Shown: in pieces, positions 22,651-34,481 of the stretch
Position numbering within the stretch: position 1 is the stretch's first letter
How the letters are laid out: the number at the start of each line of letters is the position of its first letter
Source of the DNA: Prorocentrum cordatum
Taxonomy: Eukaryota > Sar > Dinophyceae > Prorocentrales > Prorocentraceae
DNA: 64,000 bases
Reading direction: 5' to 3'
NCBI GenBank assembly: GCA_963575745.1
Contig: CAUYUJ010020538.1
Span: 299,133-363,132 of the forward strand
The notes under the pieces: model-generated
Told to the model about the DNA's origin: nothing
The model's input: only the letters and a program-made list of their open reading frames with translations
Databases searched by the model: none
Translations under genes and position numbers: made by a program

Positions 22651-25332
22651 TCTGGTCCTCGCCGCTCGGACCCTGCCGCCAGGGAGGATCGAGGTGGGAG
22701 CTCAAGCAGGATCTGGGGGCGTTCGTCAGAGGAGCAAGAGGTCATGATAATGATACGTTCCAAGTTTTCCGAGGTTTCCAAGATTTCCTACATTTTCAAA
22801 TTTCGAGGTGTGCTAAATAACCTGGATGGCCTGGAACCTACCCTGAGCCATATCCCCCCCCCGTCCCGCCTGCCCAGCACACGCCCTGCACACACGCGCG
22901 CACGCGCGCACACTTTTTTACCTGCGGCAAGGAGCCCTGTTGCAAGAGTGCGGAGCGACAGACGACACAACGACGAAGAACGACAGACGACAGACGAACG
23001 ACAAAAAGCGCGGGGAGGGGAGGGGGGAGCGAGGGGCAAGGGGGGGGGAGGGCGCGCGCCACGCGCCCTGGCCCTCAGGAGGCCGTGCCGGCCAGCGGGG
23101 GGCGGCCGCGCGCCTCGCGCCCCCGCACAGCCGCTTGGTCAGGGGGCGCCCGGCCGCACTCGAGCAGCTCGAGCCCGGCGGCGCCTCAGCGCGCTCCGGC
23201 TTCGCGGGTCGCGCGCTCCCGCCGCCCGGCCAGAACACCGTCGCCGCGCGGCCGCCGCGCGCCGCTGCTAGAAGGCGTTCGCCGCCTCCCGGAACGCCAG
23301 CAGCGCCGCGGGCCCCAGAGCGGCCGGATCCTCCGTCGCCGCCTCGAGTTGACGCACGGCCCGGTGCGCTCCCGGGATCGTGCGCCACGCGTCTGCGCGG
23401 GCGCAGAGCCCGGCCGCCTGGGCCTCTCGCGAGAGGCCGGCCAAGCCGGATTGTGCCCAGAGCGCTGCGGCGGTGCCAGGGGCACCCCCGCCGGCAGCCG
23501 GAACCCCGTCGCTGCCAGGCGCACCCGCCGCCGCCAGCAGCCGCTCTGGAGGCGCAGCCGCCCGCCGCCGGAGCCGAAGGGCCGCCACCGCCGCCTCCGC
23601 GACTGCGGCCGCGCTGGCGGCGGCGCCGCGCCGAGTGCCAGCAGCTGGACTACCCGTCGCTGCTGGCGTCCCTGCCTGCCGCTGCCGCTCGCACAGCGGT
23701 AGCGGCGTTGCCAACACGCGGAGTCGTGTCGACCTCGAGGCTGTCGACGGCGTCGGCCCAAGCGCTGCACGGCGTGCGCAGCGCCGAGCGCCTGGCCGCT
23801 GCCAGCGGCGTGGCCGTCCGCTCTGGCGGCCCGGCGTTGTCGCCCAGCGCCTCGTACTCGTCCTCGATGGGGAAGTCGCCCTTGTCGAGCGCCATCGTTG
23901 CCGGGAGGGCCGGCCGGTCCGCAGCGGCGTCGCCGCAGCGGGGGCTCACAGGCCCTTAGTCTCCACCGGCTCGCGCCAGCGGATGAGAAGTTGGCTCTCC
24001 GTGAGGCTCGTCACCACGAAGCCCGCAGGCCCCTGGAGCCCGCCTTGTTGGAAGGTCGGTTTCGAACCCGACTTGTTGGGAGCGCAACCAGGTTGGAGTT
24101 GCGGGAAAAAAGGTAGAAGAGGGGGTGGGAGGGTGCCGCTGGCAATGCCTCGTGACATCGCCTATCCTACTTTTGCCTTGCCTCCAACTCCAACCTGGCC
24201 GCGTTGTCCAGAGGGGCGGCCCGCAGAAGCCCCAACGTACCGCTGATGACATGACAGACATGTAGGAAGCCGAGTCGCAGATTCAGGGGCAGCAGGCCCT
24301 TGAACTTGCGCGCTGAGCGGAAGAGGTCGGCCGAGGCCGACGCCGAGAATAAAAAGCCACGAGGTGGGGGCCTCAAGCAGTTAGATCGATGAGGTTTGTT
24401 ATTTCCAGGGAAAGCCTGGATGTCGGTGGAACATGGGGCCGAAGCGGGGTGAACCCCTACCGGGCATTTCGGGGCAGGGGGCGGGGGCGGGGATGGGGGA
24501 GGGGGGAGGGGGGTTGACACACAGATCTCATCGGTTTCATTGTTTGGGTTCCTGGTCTCAGATCTTTGGGAGCTTGGTGCGAGGCGGCTGCGAGGCGCAG
24601 TGAGGTCCGTGACATGATCATGCGCCGCGGCAGGTGCAGCTCGATTGAAGCAGCCGTTTCAAGCGGCGCACCTTTTCGGCCCTCTGCCGAGGAGGTCGAG
24701 CAGTAGAGGGCCTCAAAGGGCATCTCGCAAGAGGGCCGCCTCTTCGACAAGTGATTTCTAGGGTGAAAACAACTAGGCCTTCCCAATGGGCCAATGGTGC
24801 TGGGTACAGTTTGAGGGGGGGAGGCGCAGGAGAAGGAGGAGGAGGAAGAGAGGAGGAAGTGGTGCAAAGCAGAGGGGACGAGGAGAAGGAGAAGGATGAG
24901 GAGGAGGGATCGAAAGCGACGTTAAGAACGAGAGGGGGGATGAGGAGGATGGCATATCGTTCGAACGTTGCTCTGAACGGCCCCACCTGCGTGAGACGGT
25001 GCTCGGCTGAGGCGGTGCTCCGACATGATTCCTTTTCTTCCACGGCCATTGCCGCGTCTCTGGGCTTCTCAATTTCAGTGGAGCGTGGAGGGGTGCACAG
25101 GGAGAACGGTAGTCCGCTCCCCTCAACGAGACTATGTGTTCTCCCAGTGTGGTCGGGCTCATTGGCCTTCGGTGATGGTGGGCCCATTCGAGGCCGAATG
25201 TTTGTTAATGAGTTAACTGGTGCGTCTTGGGACTTCACTGGCCCCGTAAATGCGCGCCCATCGGCCTCCAAAGAAGCCCACCCCCCCAACGGGACAAGAC
25301 TTCGTGTGTGAGTGCGTGTGTGCCCGTGCGGG
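22651..25332. other. no gene recognised; very GC-rich low complexity
   Basis: Long frames at 22940-24246 on the plus strand and 22918-23949 on the minus strand translate into Ala/Arg/Pro-rich low complexity on both strands, as expected from extreme GC content. I see no domain in any of them. A GGA-rich stretch lies at 24815-24915. Confidence 0.45.
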
Positions 25333-25355
25333 ACCGTAAGCCATTTTGGCTCAAG
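25333..25355 (+). other. spliced-leader relic upstream of the 25443 gene
   Basis: ACCGTAAGCCATTTTGG then CTCAAG matches the dinoflagellate spliced leader with one extra A at 25338-25339. It lies 87 bp before the ATG at 25443, where a 5' UTR would be. A genomic SL just upstream of a gene indicates that the gene passed through a trans-spliced mRNA and was reinserted. Confidence 0.85.
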
Positions 25356-25442
25356 CCACTGAGCTATCGGATCCCATCGATCCCACTGGCCGCCAGCCAG
25401 AGTCCCCCACTCGCCGCCAGAGCGGCCCGTGTTCCTGCAGCG

Positions 25443-26522
25443 ATGCCCCCGAAGGGGGACAAGCGCGGCGGGCGCATTGGTGGCGCTGTTCAGAAGAAGG
25501 CGAAGAAGGACAACAGCAGTCATGATATTTCTGGAGCGCTACCCGCCGCGGGCTGCAAGTGCGGAGGTTGCGGCGTTGAGTGCGAGCCCGACTGCTCCAA
25601 TTGGGGCGATTCGGAGCTCCTGAAGGACAGCCGCGGCCGTGAGGTCTGGTCTCCAATTGGTCACGGCTGCGTGGCGTGCAAAAGCTTCTGCTCGGCGAGG
25701 CAAATCGACTTCCAAGCGCTTGCCAAGGCGAAGGTCCAGGCCGACGACAAAGGTAAGCCTCACCAGTTCCAAGCAAACTTGGATTGTCACAGGGCTGCTC
25801 TGGAAGACACATGGGCAGCTAGAGACGGGCCTGAATGCGCAGTCTGGCCCGGGACGGTCGGAGGCGTCTACACGGAGGACGCCGCGGAACTCGAGGACAA
25901 GGGAAAGTTCGAGGACAAGTGGTCGTGCCAGAAAGCTTTCGACGTCAACCTGGAAAACGTGCGGCTGAACGCCACTCGGACGAAGTTCCCTGGGGACCAC
26001 ATGGACACGGGCCTCTTCAGGGCGCCCGAGTCCAGCGGCAGTAGTATGGACACCAAGAAGAAGCCGAATATCGTGAGGTAAATGAACAGCCGAGTCGCCA
26101 TGCGCACGCCCATCTTGTCGACTAGGGCCACCTTCCCATCGCAGGCGGAGAACGCGTTCAACGCGGAGGTCCAGAGTCTGCACGACGTGTGGGGCGGCAC
26201 GTTCGCGTCTAAGTACCAGCCGCAGAAGAAGGTCCTCAAGCCGTACACCGACGAGCAGATCGCGGACGCCATCGCCGAGCTCGGCCGCAAGAAGATTGCG
26301 CAGAGGGAGTCCGCCACCGCCATAGGGCCTGCCCGCCTCGGTGGCCTTCTTCCCTCGGCGTCGCCGCCGCCTGGGCCCGCGCGGTCGCCGACGTGCGGGG
26401 CGGCTTCGGCTGGCGGCTGCGCGTCGGAGCGAGGCAGTTCGGCAGAGCCCTCCCTCAGCAGTTCGCAACTCGGCGTCGCCATTCGGTTCGCAGCTCCAGA
26501 TTCGCGGCGGGCGAGTGGATGA
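25443..26522 (+). CDS. Cys-rich, possibly zinc-binding dinoflagellate protein, two exons at least
   Basis: The ATG at 25443 is chosen because it is the first one after the SL relic and begins a Lys-rich lead (MPPKGDKRGG). Exon 1 (25443-26072, 210 codons) has two Cys clusters: CKCGGCGVECEPDC at residues about 38-51 and GCVACKSFC at about 77-85, spaced like a treble-clef or zinc ribbon. An acidic/basic helical segment follows. Exon 2 continues in phase from 26145 with AENAFNAEVQSLHDVWGG and a helical stretch to about 26310. After that the frame turns Ser/Pro-rich and probably leaves the exon; 26522 is only the next stop. I do not recognise a named function. Nucleic-acid binding is a guess from the zinc-like clusters. 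Confidence 0.6.
26073..26144 (+). other. putative 72-nt phase-0 intron
   Basis: The donor reads ATC/GTGAGG and the acceptor CCATCGCAG/GCG. Removing exactly 72 nt deletes the in-frame TAA at 26079 and joins two well-formed coding stretches in phase. Without splicing the protein would end after ...KPNIVR. Confidence 0.65.
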
Positions 26523-27329
26523 TGCAGTGTCCGTTGTGCTTGCCCACGCGCCCGCGAAGTCCGAGGGTGGCGCGTCCCGCCGCGAGAGCCTTACTGCCTC
26601 GACTTCTCGCGGCGTCGGCGTCGATGCGCTCGCCGCGCTGGCAGTCCGCCCGCAGTTGATCGATGCCGACCCCGACGTCGAGGAGGACTGCAAGCTCGAG
26701 AGCTCCGCTCGGAACAAGCCCCCCCTCCTTCTGGTACCAGGTCTGCACGGCCCAGTCCGCCTTCAAGAGGGACAGCAAGCTGTCCGGGCGGATGCAGTGG
26801 GGCCGCGCGCGCGTCGCGCGCCTGCAGAAGGCGGTCGCCACCGCGCTTCAGGCATTCGGGCTCGAACCGCTCCAGCCGGGAGGGGGGGGGGGGGGCTGGG
26901 CACGGGGGAGACGGAGGAGGGAGGAGGTGGTGCGAGGAAGGACGGGAGAGGAAGTGGAGGAGACGCAGCATGCGAAGTTAGGGAGGACCGGGGGACATTG
27001 ACGAGGGAGAACTGCGATGGAGGGCGGGGATAGACCAGGAAGTGGGAGTTGCTAGCAGGACACGCGGTGGACGAAAGGTGGGCGATGGGAGAGTTGAAGG
27101 GGGTGGAGGTGAGGTGCATGACGAGGTAGACGACGGCAGCCCTCTTTATGGCGTCAGTTGGCGCACGCAGTCTTTTCTCTGGTGGGATATGCGCGCGCGC
27201 CGTGGCGGAGTCTAGCTTCGAGCGTCGGCCTGTGATTGCGCGAGCGAGTGCGAACGTAGATCGTGCTTCTGAAGCTCCTCCTGATGTTGGTCCAATGTTT
27301 TCTTTGGACTTGACTCGTCGTTATCGTCG
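26523..27329. other. no gene resolved; possible exon fragment
   Basis: The frame at about 26715-26880 (plus) reads SFWYQVCTAQSAFKRDSKL and onward with balanced composition before a poly-G. It may be an exon of the upstream gene, but no splice sites could be fixed. The rest is GA-rich. Confidence 0.3.
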
Positions 27330-29491
27330 TTGGTCGAAGCCCTCGCCCCCCCCCTAAGGGCTGGGAAGCTCGAGGAGCTCTTGGGCGCGACTGAGGGCGT
27401 GACCAAGATGATGGACGAGCTGGCCGCTGGCGAAGATGGTAGCGTCGAGCTGTGGAATAGCATGGACAACGCAGTGGGCCTGAAGCTCGAGTTCCCCATT
27501 CAGGTTTGCTCCGAGCTAGCGCAGTTCGAGGGCTGCACTGGACGAGAGCTCGTTCGACGTTGCTGTGCCCTCGGTGGCCGAAGTGATGAGCCCGTTCAGG
27601 AGGACGCACAGTTGGGGATCTCGCAGAAAGTTTCGTGGGCCCACCAGAGGGGGAGCCTGAGTCCTTCTTGTCAGATTCGCAGTCGGACGATTTAAGGCTG
27701 CGAACCCGAAGACCTGCGAGCTCAAGCTGGGGTTGGACGATGGGGCCGTTGAGTCCTGCCGCCTCTGCGTGCACCAGTTGGTGGCAACGACAGCTCAGCG
27801 CGGGGAGTCTGCGCACGAGGTCATGCTGAACGCCGTCGTCGGCCCGAAGGCGCAATGCAAGACGGCGCTGGAGGAGCTCGACGAGGCCCCAGAGAACATC
27901 CGCGATTTCTGGAGCGCGATGCGCGCGATCATCGGGGCGACGGCGTTCGCGCCCAGCACGCGCCACATCGCGGCGATCAATGCTGCGATGGAGGAGTTCC
28001 AGGGCAGGAAGGAGACTATCAGGGCGAATTTCGTGCTCGCGCTCTACCGCGGGGAGTTCATGGCGAATAGGGCCCAGCTGGTCTTCGCCAAGAGTGCAGA
28101 CACGCGGTCGGCTGTGGAGCAAGTGAACGACGACATGCAGGCGATCGACCGTCATTCGCACTCCGCCCAGACCGGGTGCGCCGAGTTTACCAATTGTTCT
28201 AAAGTTGCGCCGCATGGCCTGCAGCGCGCGCAGTGCACCCCCATCCCAGCGGCGACCGAACAGTGCGAGATCAAGCTCGTGCACCTGCTGTTGGGCGCGT
28301 GGAAGCAGGTTGAGTCCCAGGGCGGCTCGCCAACCCTTTCGCAGATCAACAACATCAACGCGCGCGCGCAGCATTCGACAGAGGTGTGGCCTCAGGAGTC
28401 TATGATCAATGCAATCGTCGGTTGGTGAACAGCGGACATGCAGCCTGCTGCGGCAGAGGAGCTCGCCGATCTTGATGGACCTGCAGTCGTGCTTTGAGCC
28501 GACCCTTGACGACGCGAAGTTCCTGATGTTGGCGAAGGTGGAGTCCTGCAAGGACAAGCCGACCGTCGAGGGGAACAGCCCCGCCGTCGAGAAGCTGGCG
28601 ATGATTGTGGAGGCTGCGAGCGCGCCTTGCGAGTCGAGCCAGCTCCCCACGAAGCAGACGATTGCCGCGGCCAACTTCGCTGCGCAGTTCCCGAAGGAGG
28701 GCATGTCGAAGACCACTTGGAATACTTAGGCGAAGTACTTGGCATCGGAGATTGACGTAGTCCACCGGAGGGTGCAGCCGCAAGCGGCAGATGCGGCGGA
28801 CTCCTTGCCTACTGATGACCGCGAGGTTCTGGTGACCCCTTTGCTCGCATCGTTTGTAGAGTACCAGAAAGTGTCCGATGAGGATGGCCAGCAAATCATT
28901 ACCGACCGTGCGAAGGAGCTGGAGTCCAGCTTGGAGGAGTTCGTGACGACCACGAAGGATGACCTCGCGCACAGTGCCTTCGCGCTGCTGCAGGAACTGG
29001 CCAACCTCAACGCCGACCGTGCCCTGGCTCATGCGGGTTGCAAGAGCTGGCATCGCATGTTGAGCGACGATGCCAGCCTCGTGGGCTGTCTCGACGTCGT
29101 GGGAGGTTCGCTTCTCCAGGTGCCGAACCTGCTCGAGCAGGCCGAGAACGTGCGTGCGGCCATTGAGGACTACATCAAGGTGCGCAAGCAGGTTGGCGCG
29201 ACGCAGGACGACGCCATCGTGCAGAGGGCCTCAGAGATGAAGGAGCAGCTGACCACCACGAGGCCGGAGCATATGCTCCTACATCTGTACAATGACCCGG
29301 GGATGCAGGCGTTCGGCGCGGAGCAGAGGGAGACCAACACCAGGGCGCTCAAGAGGGACTGCCAGCGCTTCGCGAGATGGGGGTCAGCTTGCGCCCCCGA
29401 TCGCGCGCGGGCCGTGAAGACCATGAAGCGCAGGTGGATGCTTTCGGTTACCGACGCCGTGTGTCGTCGTCCTCGCCGAAGCCAGTGCTAG
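27330..29491 (+). pseudogene. broken long helical protein, family unknown
   Basis: Good coding composition runs through this whole stretch, but the frame changes repeatedly: 27361-27560 in one frame, 27560-27700 in two others, 27700-28428 in another, then 28480-29491 with an in-frame TAG at 28727-28729. The products are predicted mainly alpha-helical, with many Glu/Gln/Ala and scattered Cys, for example EELDEAPENIRDFWSAMRAI and ASFVEYQKVSDEDGQQIITD. I recognise no domain. It may be the C-terminal part of the gene starting at 25443, with unseen introns, or a decayed retrocopy. The in-frame TAG, with good coding sequence on both sides and no obvious splice sites, favours decay. Confidence 0.5.
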
Positions 29492-30590
29492 AGGCCATGG
29501 TATATCTGACCTCCACGTTTGCTTCGATGGTGGTCGTGATGGTGGCGCTCTATCGCTGGCTTCGGCGGCGGCGTCGGCGCGCGGCTTCGATGACCTCGTC
29601 TGGCAGGCTGCTTCTCGCTCGAGCCTGTCCGCTGAGGGACGGCGAAGATGATGAAAGCGAGGCGGGGCGAGGAGCAGGAGTGGAGGAGGAGGGGAGGAGA
29701 AGAGGACTGAGGGGAGGAGGAGGCAAGAGGAGGAGACTAACAAACGAGAAGCGGCCAGGCGGCCAGGCGAGTGGAGGACTTCGCGAGACACGAGCTCCCG
29801 TGGCGCTGGCGGCGAGTGGGAGATAAGACACATCAGAATAATCATACCTCGAACACACTGCCCACGCGAAAACGTAAGCCGCCGAATGCGAAATGCGTCA
29901 CCCCGAGTCAGACACTAAAACAGGGAATTAGGGGGGATGGACAGGGGGGCGGATTCGGGGGTAGGGCAGGACGAGGAGGCAGAGGGGGGGGAGGGGGGGG
30001 CGCCTGCCTGCCGCCCTCGTTACGTCGACCCTACCTTCCCAGCGAACGCCGCCGCCCGCCGCGTGCCGCGGGGAGGGGAGAGGAGGGCAAGATTAGACGC
30101 AGGAGGAAGGAGGAGGAGGGGGAAGGGAGGAGGAGGAGGACGAGGAGGGCAGCGGGAGGGAGGTGGAGGAGGGAGAAAAAGGAGGACAAGGACAGCAAGG
30201 AACGCAGAGGCCCTCCCTCCTCCCTCTCTCCTCCCCCCTCGCGTGAATTTTTCCCCCCTTCAACCTTCTTGTCGCCGCTTCGCGGGCGCCGCTCTACCTT
30301 CCCCCTGGGCGCGCTGCGCGGTGCATCGGCGATGGCACGCAGTGCACGAAGCGTCGGTGGTGCAATGATATTGAAAAACAGAAGTTCCGAAATCCTTGGT
30401 TCTTGAGCGACACGGGCGACAATACGAAACCATTTAGAAATCAGGACGGGCCCCCAGGACCCCCGCAGAACGCGAACATAACGAACACAATGCGATTCAG
30501 AAAAACCTGCGGAACGACCCGCGGGTAAAAGACTGGTCGCCTTGCAAAACGATCCACCCATCTCCCCTGCGACTGGCAATCCCGACCCGG
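29492..30590. other. no gene recognised; GGA-rich
   Basis: Purine-rich runs (29660-29740, 30080-30200) give Arg/Gly/Glu-rich frames on one strand and Ser/Pro/Leu-rich frames on the other. No domain or RNA gene was seen. Confidence 0.45.
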
Positions 30591-30868
30591 TACGTGCAAC
30601 CTCTCGTTTTGCACAATGGCGCATTTTACATGCAATCGATTGGTGCTGCGCGAATGGCCCTCGCACGTGCAACATCGCCCACAGGCCCAAGATGACCCGC
30701 TGCATGTAAACGGTGCGATATCCAGCACCATGAGTTGTACGTAAACAGTACAAGCCTCAGGCTAGCCGTTGTAAGCGTAATCCGTACGCTATCTATGAAT
30801 GTATTGTACCGTTTACGTGCAACGTCTCATGTTGCATAATGCACAGTTTACATGCAATGGACCATTGA
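30591..30868. repeat. ~50-bp repeat, three copies in +, -, + order
   Basis: 30591-30643 and 30815-30868 both start TACGTGCAAC and contain TTGCAtAATG-like and TTTACATGCAAT words. 30702-30751 is the same unit inverted (GCATGTAAACGGTGCGATA to TTGTACGTA). Confidence 0.65.
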
Positions 30869-30889
30869 TGCGCAAACTCACGCCGTGCA

Positions 30890-31167
30890 CCCCCCGCCCC
30901 GCCCGTTTCCCCCGAAACACGCCCCGCACGCAAGCCGTGCAGCCCCGCCCGTCCCGCCTAGACCACGCCCCGCAGAGTACGCCCCGCACGCACGCCAGAC
31001 ACCCCCACCGTTCCGCCAGCCCAGCACACGCCCTGCACGCGCGCACGCACGCACACGGCCGCACACGCAGCCGCACGCACAGGCACACACGCACACGCGC
31101 GCGTGCACGCACGCACACGAGCACACACATTACACACAAGCAGACACACTCGCGCTTAGAAGCAAAT

Positions 31168-31220
<53 letters not shown>

Positions 31221-31228
31221 CACACACA

Positions 31229-31276
<48 letters not shown>

Positions 31277-31345
31277 TACACGCACATACGCATACACACA
31301 ATCACCCTCTTTCTCACACACACGCACGCACATACGTACACGTAC
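30890..31345. repeat. CA and CGCA microsatellite
   Basis: A (CA)n run at about 31169-31230 is flanked by (CGCA)n and mixed CACG repeats. The Cys/Val-rich and His/Thr-rich frames across it are translation artefacts. Confidence 0.9.
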
Positions 31346-32547
31346 AACATACCACGCACTACATCTGACCAAAGCAACCACAGTCAACCGCAAAGCCCAA
31401 GCTGAAAAAGGGTAACCATTTGGGCATACAGGGAATCCCAGCAACTGCACCCCATGTGCACACATTCCGATGGGTGCATGTCCATGCGCGCGTGCGCACG
31501 CTAGGTCAGAGAAATGGCGATCCCCAATATTGTTTGGATAAGTTTAAGCAGCCCTACAATAAAGACTGACATTCTTCCTCGCCTCAACATGCCGGTACAA
31601 GTTGATAACGAACAGGTTGTTGAATTGTTGGCCGGGCAGTTTTTGCGTCCAGTTTGTATTTTCATCCCCCGTGATTTGGGAGGTTTGTGTTCCAGAGTCG
31701 CTTAACCCTTCACCCATAAGTCCGATTATATCATTTGTGACCCACGCTCTTTTGATAGTGTTGCTGCTGAAGCTCCGATCCTTGCCGTATAGTAGGGATG
31801 GGAGAGGAGAAGGAAGAGAAAGGGGGTAGGGGAGGACGAGGAGGAGAGGGAGGAGGGGAGTGGGAGGGAGAGGACAGAAAGGAGAGGAGACAGAGGAGGA
31901 AGACAGAGGAGGAATCAAGATGAGGACAAGCAGAACAAGGAGAGGGAAACACAAATGACATGAGTACTTATTAGGAGAGGGGCAGTAAGAGGCGAGGCGT
32001 GAGGCGAGGCGCGAGGCGAGGCGCGCGAAGCGATAGCACAGGCATGGAGGGACGAGGAGGGAGGAGGGCCCCCCCTCCCCAAGCCCCCGATGTCGCGATC
32101 TGCTCACAGCGTGGGTCCCAGAAGTCTCGACCCACTTCCTGGGGCCGGTGCCTCGTCCCGAATCGTTGTTTCACAGCCCCCGCGCCCGCTGAGGGACCCC
32201 AGGTGCCAGGTCTGAAGCCCTTCCTCCTCGTCTTCGCACTTGTCTTCCTAGTCGTTATCCTCCTGCTACCATCGCTGCCCTCCCGTCGTCCACGCTGTCA
32301 TCCTCGTCGTCCGCCGCCTTTGTTGCCGCCATCCTCCATACGAGCCCAACGGATAAAGGCGACCTTCTGCTTCGCACAGCGGTCGAGGCCGCGTCGGGTG
32401 AGTTTTTGTGGGCGCGCTCCCTCCCCCCCCAAACAACAAATTAGCCAAATCGACGATCTCGGCGCTTCCCGTTGTTGTCCGACCAGGTCTGAGCGCGTCC
32501 CTCTCGCCCGACCTCGCCGCGATCTGCTTGCCCCCAGAGAGACTTGG
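31346..32547. other. no gene recognised
   Basis: No supported gene. A GGA-rich stretch lies at 31795-31925 and short GAGGCG direct repeats at about 31990-32025. Confidence 0.45.
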
Positions 32548-32669
32548 CATCGCTCGGACGTGTGCACTTTTTCTCGGCGAGAACCATCGAGGACCATCCT
32601 GGACCATCGAGCAAAAAAACACACGAACGAAACCGAAAAATGCACAGGAAATGGACGCCCGAGCGACGG
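32548..32669. mobile_element. MITE-like element, copy 1 (TIR CATCGCTCGGACGT)
   Basis: The left end is CATCGCTCGGACGTGTG and the right end ATGGACGCCCGAGCGACGG, which are imperfect reverse complements of each other. The interior (CGAGAACCATCGAGGA, GGAAATGGACG) matches 41038-41160. At about 122 bp it is non-coding, so it would need proteins from elsewhere to move. Confidence 0.6.
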
Positions 32670-33007
32670 CAAAAAGAGCGCCCCCCCCCCCCCCCCCCCC
32701 AAGCGGCTCGCCGAGCAGGTGGCCAACAGGCAGTCCAAGTCGGCAGCGGGGAGCACGCCAGGAGGCGCGCATGGGCGGGCTGGAGGAGGAGGGAGGAGAG
32801 TCTCGGGCCTGACGAAAGGGGGGGATAGGGAAAGGGGGGGTACGAAATTTGCTGCATGCAACTGGTTTCGGCCCCGCCGCCAGGCACATTCCTCCATACA
32901 TGGGCGCCTCCCGGCGCCGGGAGGGGCCCGGAAAATCAGCTACGTGAGCTGATTCTCAAACCCCCCCTTTGTTATCCCCCCCTTTCGCCCTGCCCGAGAG
33001 TCCGGGG

Positions 33008-33206
33008 ACAAAGAACGGTATGACATAAACTTGTCCGATGTCGGGGACGCCTGCCCCAGGGCGGCCAGAAAGTTTACGCCCCGACGCGCCACTGTAGGGG
33101 CATAAACTGTGCAGCCGCCCGGGGGCCAGGCGTCCCCGACGGCGGAACAGCTTGTTTTATCAGAGTGAGGGGGCTGAACCGAACGGTCATTGACTGTCCC
33201 TGGGTG
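33008..33206. repeat. ~200-bp imperfect palindrome
   Basis: GTCGGGGACGCCTG (33040) pairs with CAGGCGTCCCCGAC (33127-33140). Inside, GGGCGGC pairs with GCCGCCC and AGTTTACGCCCC with GGGGCATAAACT. Outside, pairing continues with gaps through the ACTTGTCCG and AACAGCTTGTTTTATCA parts, possibly to GGGGACA/TGTCCC at 33010 and 33200. The transcript of either strand would form a long hairpin. Confidence 0.65.
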
Positions 33207-33284
33207 CGTGGCTGAAGTGGAATTCCGCGATGCGGATTCTTGTCTTTGTTGTGGTTGTTGTTGTTTGTTGTTGCCGTCGTCCGC

Positions 33285-33990
33285 GACCCGCCCCGCGACC
33301 CACCCGTGACCCACCCCGCGGCCCACCCGCGACCCACCCGCGACCCACCCCGCAACCCGCCCGCGACTCACCCCACGACCCACCCGCAACCCGCCCGCGA
33401 CCCACCCGCGCCCACCCCGCGACCCGCCCGCGACCCACCCCGAGGCCCCCCCGGCGACTCACACGCGATCCACCGGCGACCCACCCGCGACCCATCCGCG
33501 ACCCATTCCGCGACCCACCCGCGACCCACCCGCGACCCATCCGCGACCCACTGCGACCCACCCGCGACCCACCCGTGACCCACCCCGCGACCCACCGAAA
33601 ATTTTCGGCGCCTGCGGTGGGTTTCTTTTGCATTCGTTCCAGGTGTTCCAGGTGGAGAACCTGCGACCCACCCGCGACCCAAACCGCGTTCAGTGTACAA
33701 ATTGAAGTTTTCGGCGACAGCGGCGGGCTGTTTTTGGCTTCCTCCCAGTTGGAGGTGCGGAGCCCGTGACCCACCCGCGACCCACACTACGTTCACTGAT
33801 CAAGCCAAAACTTTGGCGCCTGCGGCGGGTTTCTTTCGGCGATCCACCCGCGACCCACCGGCGACCCACCCCGAGACCCACCCGCGACCCACCCTGCGAC
33901 CCACCCGCGACCCACCCGCGACCCACCCGCGACCCACCGCGACCCACCCGCGACCCACCCGCGACCCACCTTTCGACCCACCCAAAATTT
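33285..33990 (+). repeat. CGACCCACC minisatellite
   Basis: CGACCCACCCG and close variants repeat in two blocks (33285-33595 and 33840-33985). They are separated by units containing TTCGGCGCCTGCGG and CGCGTTCAGTGTACAAA. Related pieces occur at 36405-36480 and 37055-37110. The frames read RDPPATHP repeats and are not genes. Confidence 0.9.
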
Positions 33991-34117
33991 TCGGCGCCTG
34001 CGGCGGGCTTCTTTTTTCCCCATATCCTAAGATGGGGTTCTTGCTATTACTTGGACGCCTCCTACTCCCTCTCCCTCCTCCTCTTTCCTCCTCCCCTCCT
34101 CCTCTTTCCTCATACTC

Positions 34118-34470
34118 AGACCTACTCATACTCAGACTTACTCATATTCAGACTTACTCATACTCAGACCTACTCATACTCAGACTTACTCATACTCAGA
34201 CCTACTCATACACAGACTTACTCATACACAGACTTACTCACACCCAGACGTACTCATACACAGACTTACTCATACCCAGACTTACTCATACACAGTATTA
34301 CTCATACTCAGACTTACTCATACCCAGACGTACACATACACAGACTTTCTCATACACAGACCTACTCATACCCAGACTTACTCATACACAGACTTACTCA
34401 TACACAGACTTACTCATACTCAGGCATACTCATACTCAGACCTACTCATACTCAGACTTACTCAACACAC
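34118..34470 (+). repeat. 16-bp tandem repeat, about 22 units
   Basis: The unit is CAGACTTACTCATACT with substitutions such as CAGACCTACTCATACA. Since 16 is not a multiple of 3, a 16-residue peptide repeat results in each frame. Confidence 0.9.
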
Positions 34471-34481
34471 ATCAGATTTGG

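Noticed and set aside
22918-23959. Large ORFs on both strands near 23 kb
   Set aside because: Overlapping open frames on both strands with Ala/Arg/Pro bias are expected at this GC content; no domain or SL.
24050-24130. tRNA-like T arm (GGTTTCGAACC)
   Set aside because: No acceptor stem, D arm or anticodon arm could be paired with it on either strand.
30799-31465. Cys/Val-rich and His/Thr-rich proteins
   Set aside because: Products of CA and CGCA microsatellites.
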